The position numbers and the translations under genes are program-made. A stretch of DNA of 64,000 nt from SZUA-36 sp963801195 (lineage in GTDB: Bacteria; Pseudomonadota; Gammaproteobacteria; Xanthomonadales; SZUA-36): NCBI GenBank assembly GCA_963801195.1, contig CAWDDX010000007.1:1674001-1738000 (forward strand), given 5' to 3'. Position 1 is the stretch's first letter; each line of letters opens with the position of its first letter. The notes under the pieces were generated by a model. The model did no database searches, had not been told where the DNA came from, and saw nothing but the letters and a program-made list of their open reading frames with translations. Below, piece by piece: positions 35,329-49,705 of the stretch.

Positions 35329-35600
35329 GTGGTAAACAGGTCGATGATCAACAATACAAGCCAGGCGATTGAAATTCCAGCGAGCGGAATCCCAACGGCC
35401 CAAATGAGGATCCACCTGGCGAGCTTGTTTCTTTCCTTTTTCGGATTGACGATACGCGCCCTGATGGGACGGTCCTGCCTTCGCAACCAGTACCCCCCCT
35501 GGGCGCGTTCACTTTGAGCGGGCCGGTATGCCGTGTCTGTCGCAGGCTTGCGGACGGGTGGGTTGAAATCCGTTTTGAACGAAACCCCGGAACTACCCAT
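35325..35600 (-). CDS. Small membrane protein with C-terminal helix
   Basis: 91 residues from ATG 35600 (TGGAGAACATCGA upstream). A polar Arg/Pro-rich N-terminal half is followed by KLARWILIWAVGIPLAGISIAWLVLLIIDLF, one or two membrane helices. No family recognised. It overlaps the upstream small membrane gene by eight bases, so the two form an operon. Its TAG stop is inside the terminal CTAG of the adjoining repeat element, so the C-terminus may have been set by the insertion. Confidence 0.6.
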   Translation of the reverse strand: MGSSGVSFKTDFNPPVRKPATDTAYRPAQSERAQGGYWLRRQDRPIRARIVNPKKERNKLARWILIWAVGIPLAGISIAWLVLLIIDLFTT

Positions 35601-35883
35601 TCGATGTTCTCCAAAGGGCTGGTGAATTGATGTTTTCGTTGAACCTGGAACGCGCGTGCCAATTGGCCGCCGAGAGCCATCCAACCCACGCCCCGATGAT
35701 GACTGTTTCATCCACCGCGCCTGCGATGGCATCGGCCACCCGTGTTCCGAACATGATCACGATCAGACAAACCAAAGCACTCACCCCGCAATGCCAAAGC
35801 AGCGAATATTTAATACCAACAGAATTTCTTACTTGTGAGTTGGCCACAGCACCCCCGGATAAAGCATACATAGAAAGTTCCAT
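35593..35883 (-). CDS. Small membrane protein, two predicted helices
   Basis: 96 residues (or 92 from ATG 35871) with two hydrophobic stretches: YSLLWHCGVSALVCLIVIMFGT and VDETVIIGAWVGWLSAANW. No family recognised. It overlaps the start of the next small membrane gene, which suggests cotranslation. Confidence 0.5.
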   Translation of the reverse strand: MELSMYALSGGAVANSQVRNSVGIKYSLLWHCGVSALVCLIVIMFGTRVADAIAGAVDETVIIGAWVGWLSAANWHARSRFNENINSPALWRTSNG

Positions 35884-36277
35884 CGCTCTCGCGACGCCTC
35901 TAAATTATCGGCCATTGCTGCAGCCTGTATGCTGTGAGAACTGACAGTAGGGACAGGTAAATATACCGGTACAACCATCCCCGATCAGCCTGAACGCAGT
36001 CTGCGGCACTTTGCCCAGACTTGCAACCGGGACCAACCAGCACCCGCATCTCATCGTGCTTAACACCCCGACTGAAAAAGGCGTGTTGACTGAATACAGT
36101 CGGTCAGAAATTCCGTGAAAAACTGGTAGATTAATCAGTATTCACCTCACAGGGTAATCTGTGATGATTAAATTGCCTTTTTTTATGCGTTTGCTGGAGA
36201 GATGATGATGAACAATCAAACCATGAATGGTCGGAGAATCCCGGGTTTCTGAAGGCCGATCCATCGAGGGGGGGGAA
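35884..36277. other. Intergenic region upstream of the large hybrid kinase
   Basis: 394 bases between divergent genes. It should hold both promoters. The last 100 bases are AT-rich, with a short frame starting at ATG 36227 that merges with the kinase frame. No repeats seen. Confidence 0.4.
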
Positions 36278-41218
<4,941 letters not shown>

Positions 41219-41279
41219 TCATGCCGCAATCTCGGGCTGAAACCAAACAAAGTCAGCAATAACAAACCGTTTGCCTGGT

Positions 41280-41690
41280 TGAGCGAGTGAGCAGGTATTT
41301 CTGTGTAGCAGTCTTCGGTTGAATGAAGTCCAGCAAGCCGTCTTCAAATTTGATCAAGAATCTATTCAGTTCCGGTTAGCAGTTGCGAATCGGCATGGTC
41401 CACGCTCGAAGATTTAAATGGCCTTATGTATATTCACCGGGAAGTTGAACAGCTGGTTCAGGTTTTTCAAATTGGCGTGCCATGAACGGCTGATCTCGAG
41501 CACATGGCACTCCATCGTTCTGAAAAGCCGGTCAGCACCGCCAAAACCTCTTCTTCTGTAAGCGCTTGGTAAATCTGCTTGAGATCTGCGGTAACTGGTT
41601 TATGGTCCTTTCAATACACGTAACTGAGCGAGTTGCCCAACACGTGAAAAAAGCACAATAGACAGGCCTTCGGCTTACGGGAATACAATT
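41280..41690 (-). pseudogene. IS256-family transposase remnant, decayed
   Basis: Read on the minus strand, fragments of an IS256-type transposase appear in order: FHVLGNSLSYVY-stop-KDHKPVTADLKQIY, ALTEEEVLAVLTGFSERW, then in another frame SWHANLKNLNQLFNFPVNIHKAI, then after a deletion (the TTNAIESLN block is missing) WTMPIRNC-stop-PELNRFLIKFEDGL. At least two stops, a frameshift and an internal deletion make it inactive. The first half of the gene is gone. Nothing else is seen in the 614-base gap. Confidence 0.8.
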
Positions 41691-41832
41691 CTGTCACCCG
41701 TGGCTGAGAAGCGGCTCTGCTGCTTCGGCAATTGCTTGAAGGTCTCCGTGATCCATAATTGTCCATCCTTTCAATCAAAGGGGTTCGGGTAGACAGATAC
41801 ACTGAATTATTAACAGTCCCGGTTTAACGATT

Positions 41833-43653
41833 CTAGGAATGAACCACCCTGGCGTGTTCGACCCTGGTGTATTTTAATACGGATCTGATTTTTTCGGGGT
41901 CAACGGGTTTGGTCAAAAAACCGTCCATACCGACAAGTATACTCCGCTGCCGGGCCTCAACTGTCGCATCGCCGGTCAATGCAATGATTCGTACGGCGTG
42001 CCTGTCGCTGGAGCGCTCCCGGATCCACCGCGTGGACTCGATGCCGCTCATGTTCGGCATGCGCAAATCCATAAAGATCAAATCATAGTTGCCTTTTACG
42101 ACAGCGGCAATCGCTTCATCGCCGTCTCCAACCTCGTCGGCCTGGTAACCGAACTTGGCCAGCTGAACACACATGATCTGGCGGTGTATATCGTCATCAT
42201 CAACTATCAGTATGTTGTGCGGATAGGCATCGCAGAGGTCAATATTCGCGATTTGTTCAGAGGTGTTTCTTGCTTTTTCAACCGGCAGTTCCAGCACGTT
42301 TTCAAAAGATGGGTCCAGGTCGATGCGCATGGTGAACCTGACAATGGTACCCTCACCTTCAGTACTTTCAATCCATATGTCGCCGCCCATTTGTTCGACC
42401 AGCCCCTTGCATAGCGGTAAGCCCAGACCACTGCCACCGTATTTGCCACTGCTTTTAGCACCATCGGGGTCAAACGGACTAAATATGGATTGCAGTATTT
42501 TGGCCGGAATGCCAGGACCCGTATCTGCAACTGACAGCTCGATAAAGATCGTACCGTCGCCTAAGGGCTGGCTGAAGCTACTCAGGGTAATCGTACCGTG
42601 TTCGGTAAACTGCACAGCGTTGGATAACACATTCGCCAGTACTTGCTCAAGTTGACTGGTATCAGAGGTCACGAGTTCCTCGTGCAGGTTATCAAGCTGC
42701 GAAATGATTTCTAAGTCCTTGGCAGATGCTGCGGCAGCATACAATTCAGTCACTTCGCTAATGGACTGTCGCAAATTTATTGAGCCTGACTCAAATTCCG
42801 TCAAGTGAAGACCGCTGTGAAGGCTACCGGGAATATTTCCAACCAGTTCAAGTAAGGACGAACCGCTTTGAAGAATTTTTTGTGCAAATTCATATACTTT
42901 TGGAGGAAGTCTCTCATCCAGCATTAATGCTGTCATTCCAATAATTGAATTCACAGGTGTGCGCATCTCATGACCGATGTCTCGCAGGAATTCGCTTCGG
43001 GCCTTGTTTTCCATGGCCTCGCGGCGACGGTTTATCATGTCGATATAACCGTCTCTCAACGACTGAAAATAAGCACTCCTGGCCTGGCCGCCATCCTGCA
43101 CGAGGAAGGCCATTAATGACAGGAATCCGACGATAAGCAGGGCCTTGACGAACCCGCCAACCAGGAAAACCGCAAACCCAAACGGCACCAGCACACAAGC
43201 CAGGAAAATAATATGGGCGCTGCGCCTGACGGACAGGGCACTGGTCCCGGCGGCGATGCATCCGGCAGAAAGAACAATGGTCAGTATAACCTCCTCTTTG
43301 GCCCAGTATTGCCAGATGACCATGGCGGACAGGACACCCAGGGTCAGGCTTTGAATGGCCGTCAGAATACTGTATTCGAGCACGGCCCTTTCACCGACAG
43401 TTTCGTAACGGTCAGCAAACCCCAATGCAAACCATACCCGTACCGCACCTAGCAGGACCAGCAGGACGATCTCTGCAAGAGACCACCATCCATAGTCCAT
43501 AAGCATGGGCGTTCCGACCAGCATGATCAAAGAAATGACCGTGTATACCGGTGCCCCGAAAACTGACCGGCGGGCCAGTTCCAGCGCTGACGCCTTTTCA
43601 AGATATGCCTCAAAAACCGGTATCCGAACCGATTTATCAGTTGCTTTAAGCAT
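41833..43653 (-). CDS. Membrane hybrid histidine kinase with C-terminal receiver
   Basis: 606 residues. Five to six N-terminal helices (VYTVISLIMLVGTPML ... AHIIFLACVLVPFGFAVFLVGGFVKALLIVGF) form an unnamed sensor. HisKA follows with RDIGHEMRTPVNSIIG (His228), HATPase (LEQVLANVLSNAVQFTEHG, DTGPGIP, GGSGLGLPLCKGLVEQMGG) and a receiver (ILIVDDDDIHRQ, LIFMDLRMPNMSG, Asp529). ATG 43653 has AGGGGAAATCAC upstream. The architecture resembles RpfC-like or LuxN-like membrane sensors, but the signal is unknown. It faces the larger hybrid kinase across the IS256 wreck. Confidence 0.9.
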   Translation of the reverse strand: MLKATDKSVRIPVFEAYLEKASALELARRSVFGAPVYTVISLIMLVGTPMLMDYGWWSLAEIVLLVLLGAVRVWFALGFADRYETVGERAVLEYSILTAIQSLTLGVLSAMVIWQYWAKEEVILTIVLSAGCIAAGTSALSVRRSAHIIFLACVLVPFGFAVFLVGGFVKALLIVGFLSLMAFLVQDGGQARSAYFQSLRDGYIDMINRRREAMENKARSEFLRDIGHEMRTPVNSIIGMTALMLDERLPPKVYEFAQKILQSGSSLLELVGNIPGSLHSGLHLTEFESGSINLRQSISEVTELYAAAASAKDLEIISQLDNLHEELVTSDTSQLEQVLANVLSNAVQFTEHGTITLSSFSQPLGDGTIFIELSVADTGPGIPAKILQSIFSPFDPDGAKSSGKYGGSGLGLPLCKGLVEQMGGDIWIESTEGEGTIVRFTMRIDLDPSFENVLELPVEKARNTSEQIANIDLCDAYPHNILIVDDDDIHRQIMCVQLAKFGYQADEVGDGDEAIAAVVKGNYDLIFMDLRMPNMSGIESTRWIRERSSDRHAVRIIALTGDATVEARQRSILVGMDGFLTKPVDPEKIRSVLKYTRVEHARVVHS

Positions 43654-44059
43654 GTGATTTCCCCTAAAAGTAACGCGTCTCAAAAAGTCACTTTCCCATT
43701 CCAAGGTAAACCGACTTTTCCCCTAAGAAACTAAACTGTGTACCAGCTTCTCTTATTAAGTTCCGAGGCTGGTTGTCAAATCCTTTTGTCAGCCAAGCCT
43801 GGAATTGGGCGGAACTCCTGTCCCCCAAAGTTCTTCTGACATCACTGTCGCGTTAACACATCCTTGTTTTGTTCTTCCCTGAACGTTTTGAACTCTATGT
43901 ATAGATTGATCCACATGGTGTGATTGTCATACTGGCGAATATGACAGGATGTTGCCGGAAAAAGCCTAGGGGGCGGGTGAAGCATGTTCAAATCAGGACA
44001 TTGCGCTGGTCCGACACCAATTTCCGGATGCAAGCGAATGTTGAACCTGTTTGTTGAAA
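43654..44059. other. Intergenic region, no gene recognised
   Basis: 406 bases upstream of the membrane hybrid kinase, AT-rich. No supported ORF, repeat or RNA motif. Confidence 0.4.
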
Positions 44060-44809
44060 CTACTTCTGCATCCTTGATTGGTAGATCAAGAGTGAACCAA
44101 GTCCGCTTGACCAGATGGCGATGGCGGCCACGATCATGGTCATTCCAGATACTGACAAATCCAAATACCCACTGACTAATGCAGCGCCAGTTGATACCGA
44201 CAGGAAGATACCGAGGATTGACAAAGCCCCCTCAAATTTATCTGCTGAAAAAAGCTCAATGGACCAAAACAGGCAAGATGCCAGCCACATCACAGATCCG
44301 CTTCTGGCCAATGCCTGATTGCTTACGTGGCCAAGTGTCAACAGCGCCTCAAAATTGTCGAGTTGAGTGTCCGGCCTGTCCATGTAGCTGATTGCCAGTT
44401 CCGGCGAAATAAAGCCGCTTACAATGGCCGCACCGATTAGCAAAATACTGCCAGTGATAAAGAAACAGAACCCTGACGCTACCAGCGTTTTTTGCAAATT
44501 GCGAGCCTGACTATAAAGCAAGAGTAAAATCGTGTACGCCATCACAACCAGGATCATGACGCCGTGCACCATGCCAGCCAGACTGGAGTAGCTAACGATG
44601 TCCTGCATGATGCCTTTGGTTTCAGATGCGGTTGAATAAGGATGATGGCTCATGGCAAGCAATGAAAGTGCACTGACCAGAATCAATCCAATTCCACAGA
44701 ATTTTGAATTGCCACCAGTGGTTAATTTGTGTGGACATACACCACCTTGATTTGCAGTTGTTTGTTGTAAGGCAAGGCTAGCAGGGATGAAACCCGGGTT
44801 GCTGGACAA
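44060..44809 (-). CDS. Six-helix membrane protein of unknown function
   Basis: 249 residues with about six hydrophobic stretches (FCGIGLILVSALSLLAM, AGMVHGVMILVVMAYTILLLLY, FCFFITGSILLIGAAIVSGFI, SVMWLASCLFWSIELF, ALSILGIFLSVSTGAALVSGYL, MTMIVAAIAIWSSGLGSLLIY). A SHHPYST motif follows the first helix. I do not recognise the family. It is divergent from a TetR gene 43 bases away, the usual arrangement of a TetR regulator and its target, so it is probably repressed by that protein. Confidence 0.75.
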   Translation of the reverse strand: MSSNPGFIPASLALQQTTANQGGVCPHKLTTGGNSKFCGIGLILVSALSLLAMSHHPYSTASETKGIMQDIVSYSSLAGMVHGVMILVVMAYTILLLLYSQARNLQKTLVASGFCFFITGSILLIGAAIVSGFISPELAISYMDRPDTQLDNFEALLTLGHVSNQALARSGSVMWLASCLFWSIELFSADKFEGALSILGIFLSVSTGAALVSGYLDLSVSGMTMIVAAIAIWSSGLGSLLIYQSRMQK

Positions 44810-44852
44810 TGAGCATGTATTGTCTTGTATCCTGTATTTTCTTTGAGTTTTT

Positions 44853-45416
44853 ATGGTTTCAGTCTGGTTAAATGAATCTATGACGAAATTTGATCCATCA
44901 GAAGACGTAAGGATTCAGCGCACGAGAACAGCATTGACGGATGCGTTTTTTAAGCTCGTCTTGAGCAAACCATACGGAGAAATTTCAGTCAATGGAATTG
45001 TCTCCACCGCGGGAGTCGGGCGTTCTACTTTCTACCAGCACTTCTCTTCCAAGGACGACATACTTCTATATAGCTTGGCGTGGCCGATGAGCGTTCTTGC
45101 TTACGCAGCCAAAAAAAACACCAATAAAAAAGAAATCGAAGCCATTCTTGAACACTTTTGGAAGAACCGTTCTCTGGCCCGTCATGTATTTACCGGAACG
45201 ACACGAAAAGTGGCCGTCAAAACTCTGGCAAAGGAATTGGAAAAGAACGCAGAAAATTACCCATTTCATATTTCAAAGGAGTTCTATTTTGAGGGAATGG
45301 CCGAGATGCTGATAAGCCTCATAACGGCCTGGTTGACCGGCAGAGTTCAATGCTCCGCTGAAGAACTGGTGGTGGATATTGTGAAGTTGTTGAACTCGAT
45401 CCTTTATCAACTGTGA
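44853..45416 (+). CDS. TetR family transcriptional regulator
   Basis: 187 residues. N-terminal HTH: RTRTALTDAFFKLVLSKPYGEISVNGIVSTAGVGRSTFYQHFSSKDDILLYSL, typical of TetR proteins. The C-terminal ligand-binding half is helical and unassigned. ATG 44853 or 44880 (MTKFDPSED) may be used; neither has a strong ribosome site. The overlapping divergent promoters with the six-helix membrane protein suggest that both genes share one operator. Confidence 0.88.
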   Translation: MVSVWLNESMTKFDPSEDVRIQRTRTALTDAFFKLVLSKPYGEISVNGIVSTAGVGRSTFYQHFSSKDDILLYSLAWPMSVLAYAAKKNTNKKEIEAILEHFWKNRSLARHVFTGTTRKVAVKTLAKELEKNAENYPFHISKEFYFEGMAEMLISLITAWLTGRVQCSAEELVVDIVKLLNSILYQL

Positions 45417-45529
45417 GTTGGCGCCTGCGCAATCTTCCGGTCGAGCTTTGAACCGGCGAAGCAACTACGTTTTCGGCCACAGTTTCAAGCAATGATTGGA
45501 AGCATGAGCCGGTCCCCGATTTCCGAATG

Positions 45530-46399
45530 TCATCCATTGACGGTATTTCTCCATGCACTCAAATCGCCAAATTCCGCCTTCCCTTTTTGCCAGAAATAGA
45601 CCGCAATCACAAAAGCAACCAATGCCGGCACGACACCGAACTCATTCACGTACCATGCAGAACTATCAGTCTCAATTGTTAGGGGTGTAAATACCTTTTG
45701 CAGGAAAACATTTCCACTCATGTGAAATATCACCGCCGACCAGAGGCTATTGGTCTTGAAGCGCAGGTAGGTCATGATGACTGCATTTGAGATGATGAAG
45801 AGGGTAAAAAAGAAAAGCTGGTAGTACAAAGGAACCCCATCATTTCCATACAGCCCCATGAAAATCAGTGGCCAATGCCACACTGACCAAGTCAATCCGC
45901 TGGTGATTGCCACGTTGGTAAAAGACATGAACTTGGCCAGTTCCGGCACCAGAAAACCCCTCCAACCCAGTTCTTCACCAAGAACCGAAGGTAGCAACAG
46001 GACAAAACTATAAGTCGCTGTCATGGCCAGGTGAAAAATAATTACACCCGTATCGCTCCATCCGGTCAGGTTGTATTCCTGCATTTGTTGAATCACAAAC
46101 CCGGCGTTATACCATCCACCAAAGCCGGCAACCCAGATGATCAAATAAGCCACAAACGAGATAAACAGGGGGAGCAGATAACTCATCCATTGATATTTCC
46201 AGCTTCCCCAACCCCAGCCCAATGTGGCCAGGTCTCGCCTTCTTATAAGACAAGTCAGAATCGTGGCAACGCCCACAGCCAGCATGATGGGAGTGGCCCT
46301 CCCTACCCTGTAGATCAGCCAGTATCCAACCGCCGTGCAAACGATCAGCAAGACATAGAAAACGATGAGGCTGATGAGTGAGTCTCTGGAAATTTGCAA
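45530..46399 (-). CDS. CPBP family intramembrane glutamic protease (CAAX-type)
   Basis: 289 residues, about eight membrane helices. Motif 1 is GEELGWRGFLVPELAK (paired Glu and Arg), motif 2 is LTWSVWHWPLIFMG (His), and FHMSGNVF near the C-terminus gives the last His-Asn. These are the catalytic elements of Abi/CPBP proteases. Bacterial members are linked to bacteriocin immunity or envelope signalling; the substrate is unknown. Monocistronic. Confidence 0.9.
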   Translation of the reverse strand: MQISRDSLISLIVFYVLLIVCTAVGYWLIYRVGRATPIMLAVGVATILTCLIRRRDLATLGWGWGSWKYQWMSYLLPLFISFVAYLIIWVAGFGGWYNAGFVIQQMQEYNLTGWSDTGVIIFHLAMTATYSFVLLLPSVLGEELGWRGFLVPELAKFMSFTNVAITSGLTWSVWHWPLIFMGLYGNDGVPLYYQLFFFTLFIISNAVIMTYLRFKTNSLWSAVIFHMSGNVFLQKVFTPLTIETDSSAWYVNEFGVVPALVAFVIAVYFWQKGKAEFGDLSAWRNTVNG

Positions 46400-46614
46400 T
46401 TTGTACTCCCATGGGGTTAACAGACACTGCGATGGGACAAGTTTTTAAATCCGGGTCCCGAGCCTATGATGACTTATTCATGGACGCACCGGAAAAACAA
46501 AAAGTGACAAATTCGCTTAAATGGGATTAACCCGAACATTGCACCAGTCGGACTCGGCTCTCTTTCCAAGCCATTGCATCGATTTTTTAATCTGAAGTTT
46601 TCGGTTAGAAGCCG

Positions 46615-47100
46615 TTACTCTGAAATTAATGGCAATAGTGCTTTTGTCATTGGAATGCAGTCGAGTTCAATGCCACGGGGAGATTTGTACACGCCTGCAG
46701 CTTCGCCAATAAACCCGCAACGTCTATAAAACGGGGCAGCATTCAATGTTGCTTCAAGTGTCAGCGCTTTCAAACCATTGGTACGACCGACACCTTCGAG
46801 AAATTGCATGATCTGTTTACCGATTCCGTGTCCCGTCATATCGGGCCGGACGAATATGGCATCCAGTTTTCCGGTAGTACAGTCGATCATGCCGGTTCCA
46901 ATGACCTTGCCTCCCGCACATGCGACGTAGAAGTTTTCGTCGACGGACTGTACAAACTCTTCTGTCATATCGCCGCTGGTCCAGACTTCCAACAGTTTGT
47001 CAGGATAGAATTCGCTGCACCCACCAAGAATTGCCGCGTTGCGTATTTCCCAGGCAACTGACGCGTCTTCGACTTTTGCTTTCCTGATTGTCAATATCAT
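46615..47100 (-). CDS. GNAT family N-acetyltransferase
   Basis: 161 residues with the GNAT fold: an N-terminal LTIRKAKVEDASVAWEIRNAAI, then VIGTGMIDCTTGKLDAIFVRPDMTGHGIGKQIMQFLE (motif A, acetyl-CoA binding, with GHGIGK for the Q/RxxGxG/A loop) and LEATLNAAPFYRRCGF (motif B). The acyl acceptor is not predictable. Alone, followed by a 470-base gap. Confidence 0.9.
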   Translation of the reverse strand: MILTIRKAKVEDASVAWEIRNAAILGGCSEFYPDKLLEVWTSGDMTEEFVQSVDENFYVACAGGKVIGTGMIDCTTGKLDAIFVRPDMTGHGIGKQIMQFLEGVGRTNGLKALTLEATLNAAPFYRRCGFIGEAAGVYKSPRGIELDCIPMTKALLPLISE

Positions 47101-47312
47101 CGGTGCGCCTCGGAATGACTGCCGGTGACCGATCGAATTCGAACTCCCGGCGTGCGCTACGGGTTAATTTACCCTGTCAATTGTACTTCGCCTGGGCGGC
47201 TTTTTGTGGTCGAAAGCAGTCCGGATACCAACTGTTTTATGCCGGCTAACCGTGCGAACTACCTGCTCGAGGTGATCACATTTTTCAAGATTTCAACCAG
47301 GTACCGCCCGGT
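47101..47312. other. Intergenic region
   Basis: Between the GNAT gene and the repeat element. A 63-codon frame (47125-47316) ends exactly at the CTAG of the repeat but has no family resemblance or ribosome site, so I do not call it a gene. Confidence 0.3.
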
Positions 47313-47572
47313 CTAGTAGCCTGTCGGATTTAACATGACCTACTCGGCAACTGCTCCATGCGTTACCCTACCTCCCACATCCATGTGGTCGTGCGGATAA
47401 GCCGGGTTTGGCCAGATTTCCCGTTCTTTTGCGTCAAATAGCGGTGCTATTCTCCTTAAAAGATCGAAAAATCTGACTCAAATCGGCTTTTACCCCAGGG
47501 TACCCTCTCTTGATGCTGGGCATCAATTCACCTTGCCCTCGCTATGATCAGTCAAACCCGACAGGCTCCTAG
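47313..47572 (-). repeat. CTAG-ended MITE-like element, copy 2 (long form)
   Basis: 260 bp, same family as 35115-35328 but in inverse orientation. Both ends carry CTAG: CTAGTAGCCTGTCGG on the left and, as complement, CTAGGAGCCTGTCGG on the right. It has an extra ~45 bp with two small hairpins (GATGC-CCA-GCATC and AGGGTACCCT), so this is either a fuller form or has a nested insertion. Its right CTAG contains the TAG stop of the M28 peptidase gene. Confidence 0.9.
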
Positions 47573-49578
47573 CGTATTACACCGATGCGCTCCAGTGCAG
47601 AAAGATAGGCCTGAACATCGCCAATCGGAACCGGATACACCGCCGGGGCAAACTCCGCTATCAGCCAGTTCCGAATAACGTTTACAGAGCGTTTGCCATC
47701 CACCAGGTTCAGCGCCTCGTAAGCCACTTCTTCCTCAAGCGCGAGTTCAGACGTTGCCCCGACACCGAGCTTGTCTTCGATGTAGCTGTAGTCAAAGGCA
47801 TGCATCGGGCCTTTGATATCGGGATTGCGTTGATAAACACGCCCGGCACGTTCATCGGCAGACGTACCGATCCCGGCGGCATCGGTCAGTTCAGCCAACG
47901 CCTCGATATAGTTGCCGGCCTCGAGCAGTTGCTTTTCATTCACGCCGGCAAATTGCGCGATACTCTTGACTTTCTCAAGCTCGACCGCGGAGTAAACCGC
48001 TTCAACCGCCACCCGGTCAGCCGAATCAAGCGCGGGTGCGTTGACCAGTCGGTCACGGGCACGTTGTAGCGCGTTGGCGCGCAGCAGTTGTAGAACGGGT
48101 TCGACATCTTGCGTATCAAAGTTGGCCAGGTACCAACCTTGCACAGCGGCCATAAAAGCGGCGCGTTTGAGCTTGGTCGGATCGATCATGGCGGCGCTGT
48201 CGAAATTGGTATGAATATAGCGGTCCGGCCAGTCGTGCAGGTAAATTCCGGGAATGGCCCAACTGCTGTCGTTGAAGACCTCGTGGTCACTGCCCATACT
48301 GATACCCTCCATCTGCGCAAGAAGCGGGTTTTTGCTGCCCTCTCTGGATACCAACGGAAAGTCCACGTCCTCGCCGGAGGCGTAACGCAGCGTCTGGTCA
48401 TTGACGAAATATCCGATCTCATGCCCCACATCGGCGATAAACGTCGGCAGGGACATCGGTCCGCCGGAAACCCTGAATACCGACTTGGTCTGTTGACCGC
48501 CGCCAACCATATCGAGGTGAATATTGGCCCTGATATCAGAGGTATCCTTGAGTGAGCTGAGGTAAATCAACGAGCCCTCGATCTCGGCCGGCCACAGAAA
48601 ACGCAGGCTGCGCCGGGGTGTTGGCAAACGACCGGAACTGACCATTTGTTGCAGGGTCCTGGCGGCCTCGAGTATGGAAACACAGCCGGATGCGTTGTCG
48701 TTGGCACCCGGACGCGGGTGATCGAGGTGGCAGGTAAAGAGTATCTCTTCGGCTTGCAATTGCGGATCGCTCCCCGCAATTACGGCCGTGACAAATGAAT
48801 ATTTTCCCGGGGCCTGGCTTGCGCGCACCTCGGCGGAAAACATGACTTTTTCACCTGCAGCCAGGCGCTGCTGTAATTTCCGGGCTTCGCCCGGCGATAT
48901 CATGAAACCGAAACTCCTGGTCTTGGCAAACGTTCCCATATGCCCCCAACGCACCAGGCGGTCATCTTCCTTCCACCAGGCGGTTTTCTGGTTGGGGGCA
49001 TAGGAGATAATGCCGGCGGCGCCCAGTTCACCCACGGCACGGTCCACCACCGCACCGGGCTGACTGCTGGTCAGGACCAGTCTGCCCTCGATGATTTTGC
49101 CCGCATAATCGCTGTCGGTTATGCCGGCTCCGATATCGACCAGCGCGGCAGTGGTTTTACCGGAAATTGAATCCTGCGCCAGCGACAACGGCATCGCCTC
49201 CCAACTGCCATGGCGTACCGAACGTTGACCGTCGCTATCGAGTTCCCACAACTCGGCGAACTCGACGTCCCACGCGGGACGGGATTTCTGTGTGCCAAAA
49301 AGGGTTCTGCCGTCGGCCGGATACTCGAGCATGACGGCATTGTCAAAACCGTACGCCGTCAAGCGGTCGCGGATGTGCTCAGACGCCTGGCGAAACTGTG
49401 AACTGGCGCGGGTACGGTGATACAAAGTCAGCGTATCGAGATTACGTTTGGCTGAGACACCGGATACCTCTGCGGCTATGACACGCAGGGTTGATTCAGG
49501 AATCAGCCGGGTCAGGTCAGCGTTAACCGGTGGCGAGAAAACGGATAGCACACACGCCGAGAATAAAAATTTCTTCAT
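47569..49578 (-). CDS. Secreted M28 family peptidase (long form)
   Basis: 669 residues with a Sec signal (MKKFLFSACVLSVFSPPVNA). An N-terminal domain and a PA-like insertion precede the M28 core: LFTCHLDHPRPGANDNASGCVSILEAARTL (zinc ligands), FLWPAEIEGSLIYL (catalytic Glu), NIHLDMVGGG and MGSDHEVFNDSSWAIPGIYLHDWPD. A ~190-residue helical tail follows (VDGKRSVNVIRNWLIAEF), longer than usual for the family and resembling the DUF4910/M28 aminopeptidase group. The TAG stop lies in the terminal CTAG of the repeat element at 47313-47572. Confidence 0.88.
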   Translation of the reverse strand: MKKFLFSACVLSVFSPPVNADLTRLIPESTLRVIAAEVSGVSAKRNLDTLTLYHRTRASSQFRQASEHIRDRLTAYGFDNAVMLEYPADGRTLFGTQKSRPAWDVEFAELWELDSDGQRSVRHGSWEAMPLSLAQDSISGKTTAALVDIGAGITDSDYAGKIIEGRLVLTSSQPGAVVDRAVGELGAAGIISYAPNQKTAWWKEDDRLVRWGHMGTFAKTRSFGFMISPGEARKLQQRLAAGEKVMFSAEVRASQAPGKYSFVTAVIAGSDPQLQAEEILFTCHLDHPRPGANDNASGCVSILEAARTLQQMVSSGRLPTPRRSLRFLWPAEIEGSLIYLSSLKDTSDIRANIHLDMVGGGQQTKSVFRVSGGPMSLPTFIADVGHEIGYFVNDQTLRYASGEDVDFPLVSREGSKNPLLAQMEGISMGSDHEVFNDSSWAIPGIYLHDWPDRYIHTNFDSAAMIDPTKLKRAAFMAAVQGWYLANFDTQDVEPVLQLLRANALQRARDRLVNAPALDSADRVAVEAVYSAVELEKVKSIAQFAGVNEKQLLEAGNYIEALAELTDAAGIGTSADERAGRVYQRNPDIKGPMHAFDYSYIEDKLGVGATSELALEEEVAYEALNLVDGKRSVNVIRNWLIAEFAPAVYPVPIGDVQAYLSALERIGVIR

Positions 49579-49705
49579 GGTTAAGCCTGTTGTTTGAAAT
49601 ATCTGCCGCGAATCCTAACCGCAGGAGTCCCCCCAATAAAGCTTTTGTTTTATCTGGGTGGTATACAATAAGCCCTGAGATACAAACGCATTGGAGGCTA
49701 TATTT

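Noticed and set aside
47120..47160. tRNA-like T-arm (TTCGAACTCCCGG)
   Set aside because: No acceptor, D or anticodon stem could be completed around it.
47125..47316. 63-codon frame ending at the CTAG of repeat copy 2
   Set aside because: No family resemblance or Shine-Dalgarno; the stop coincidence is noted only as part of the repeat pattern.
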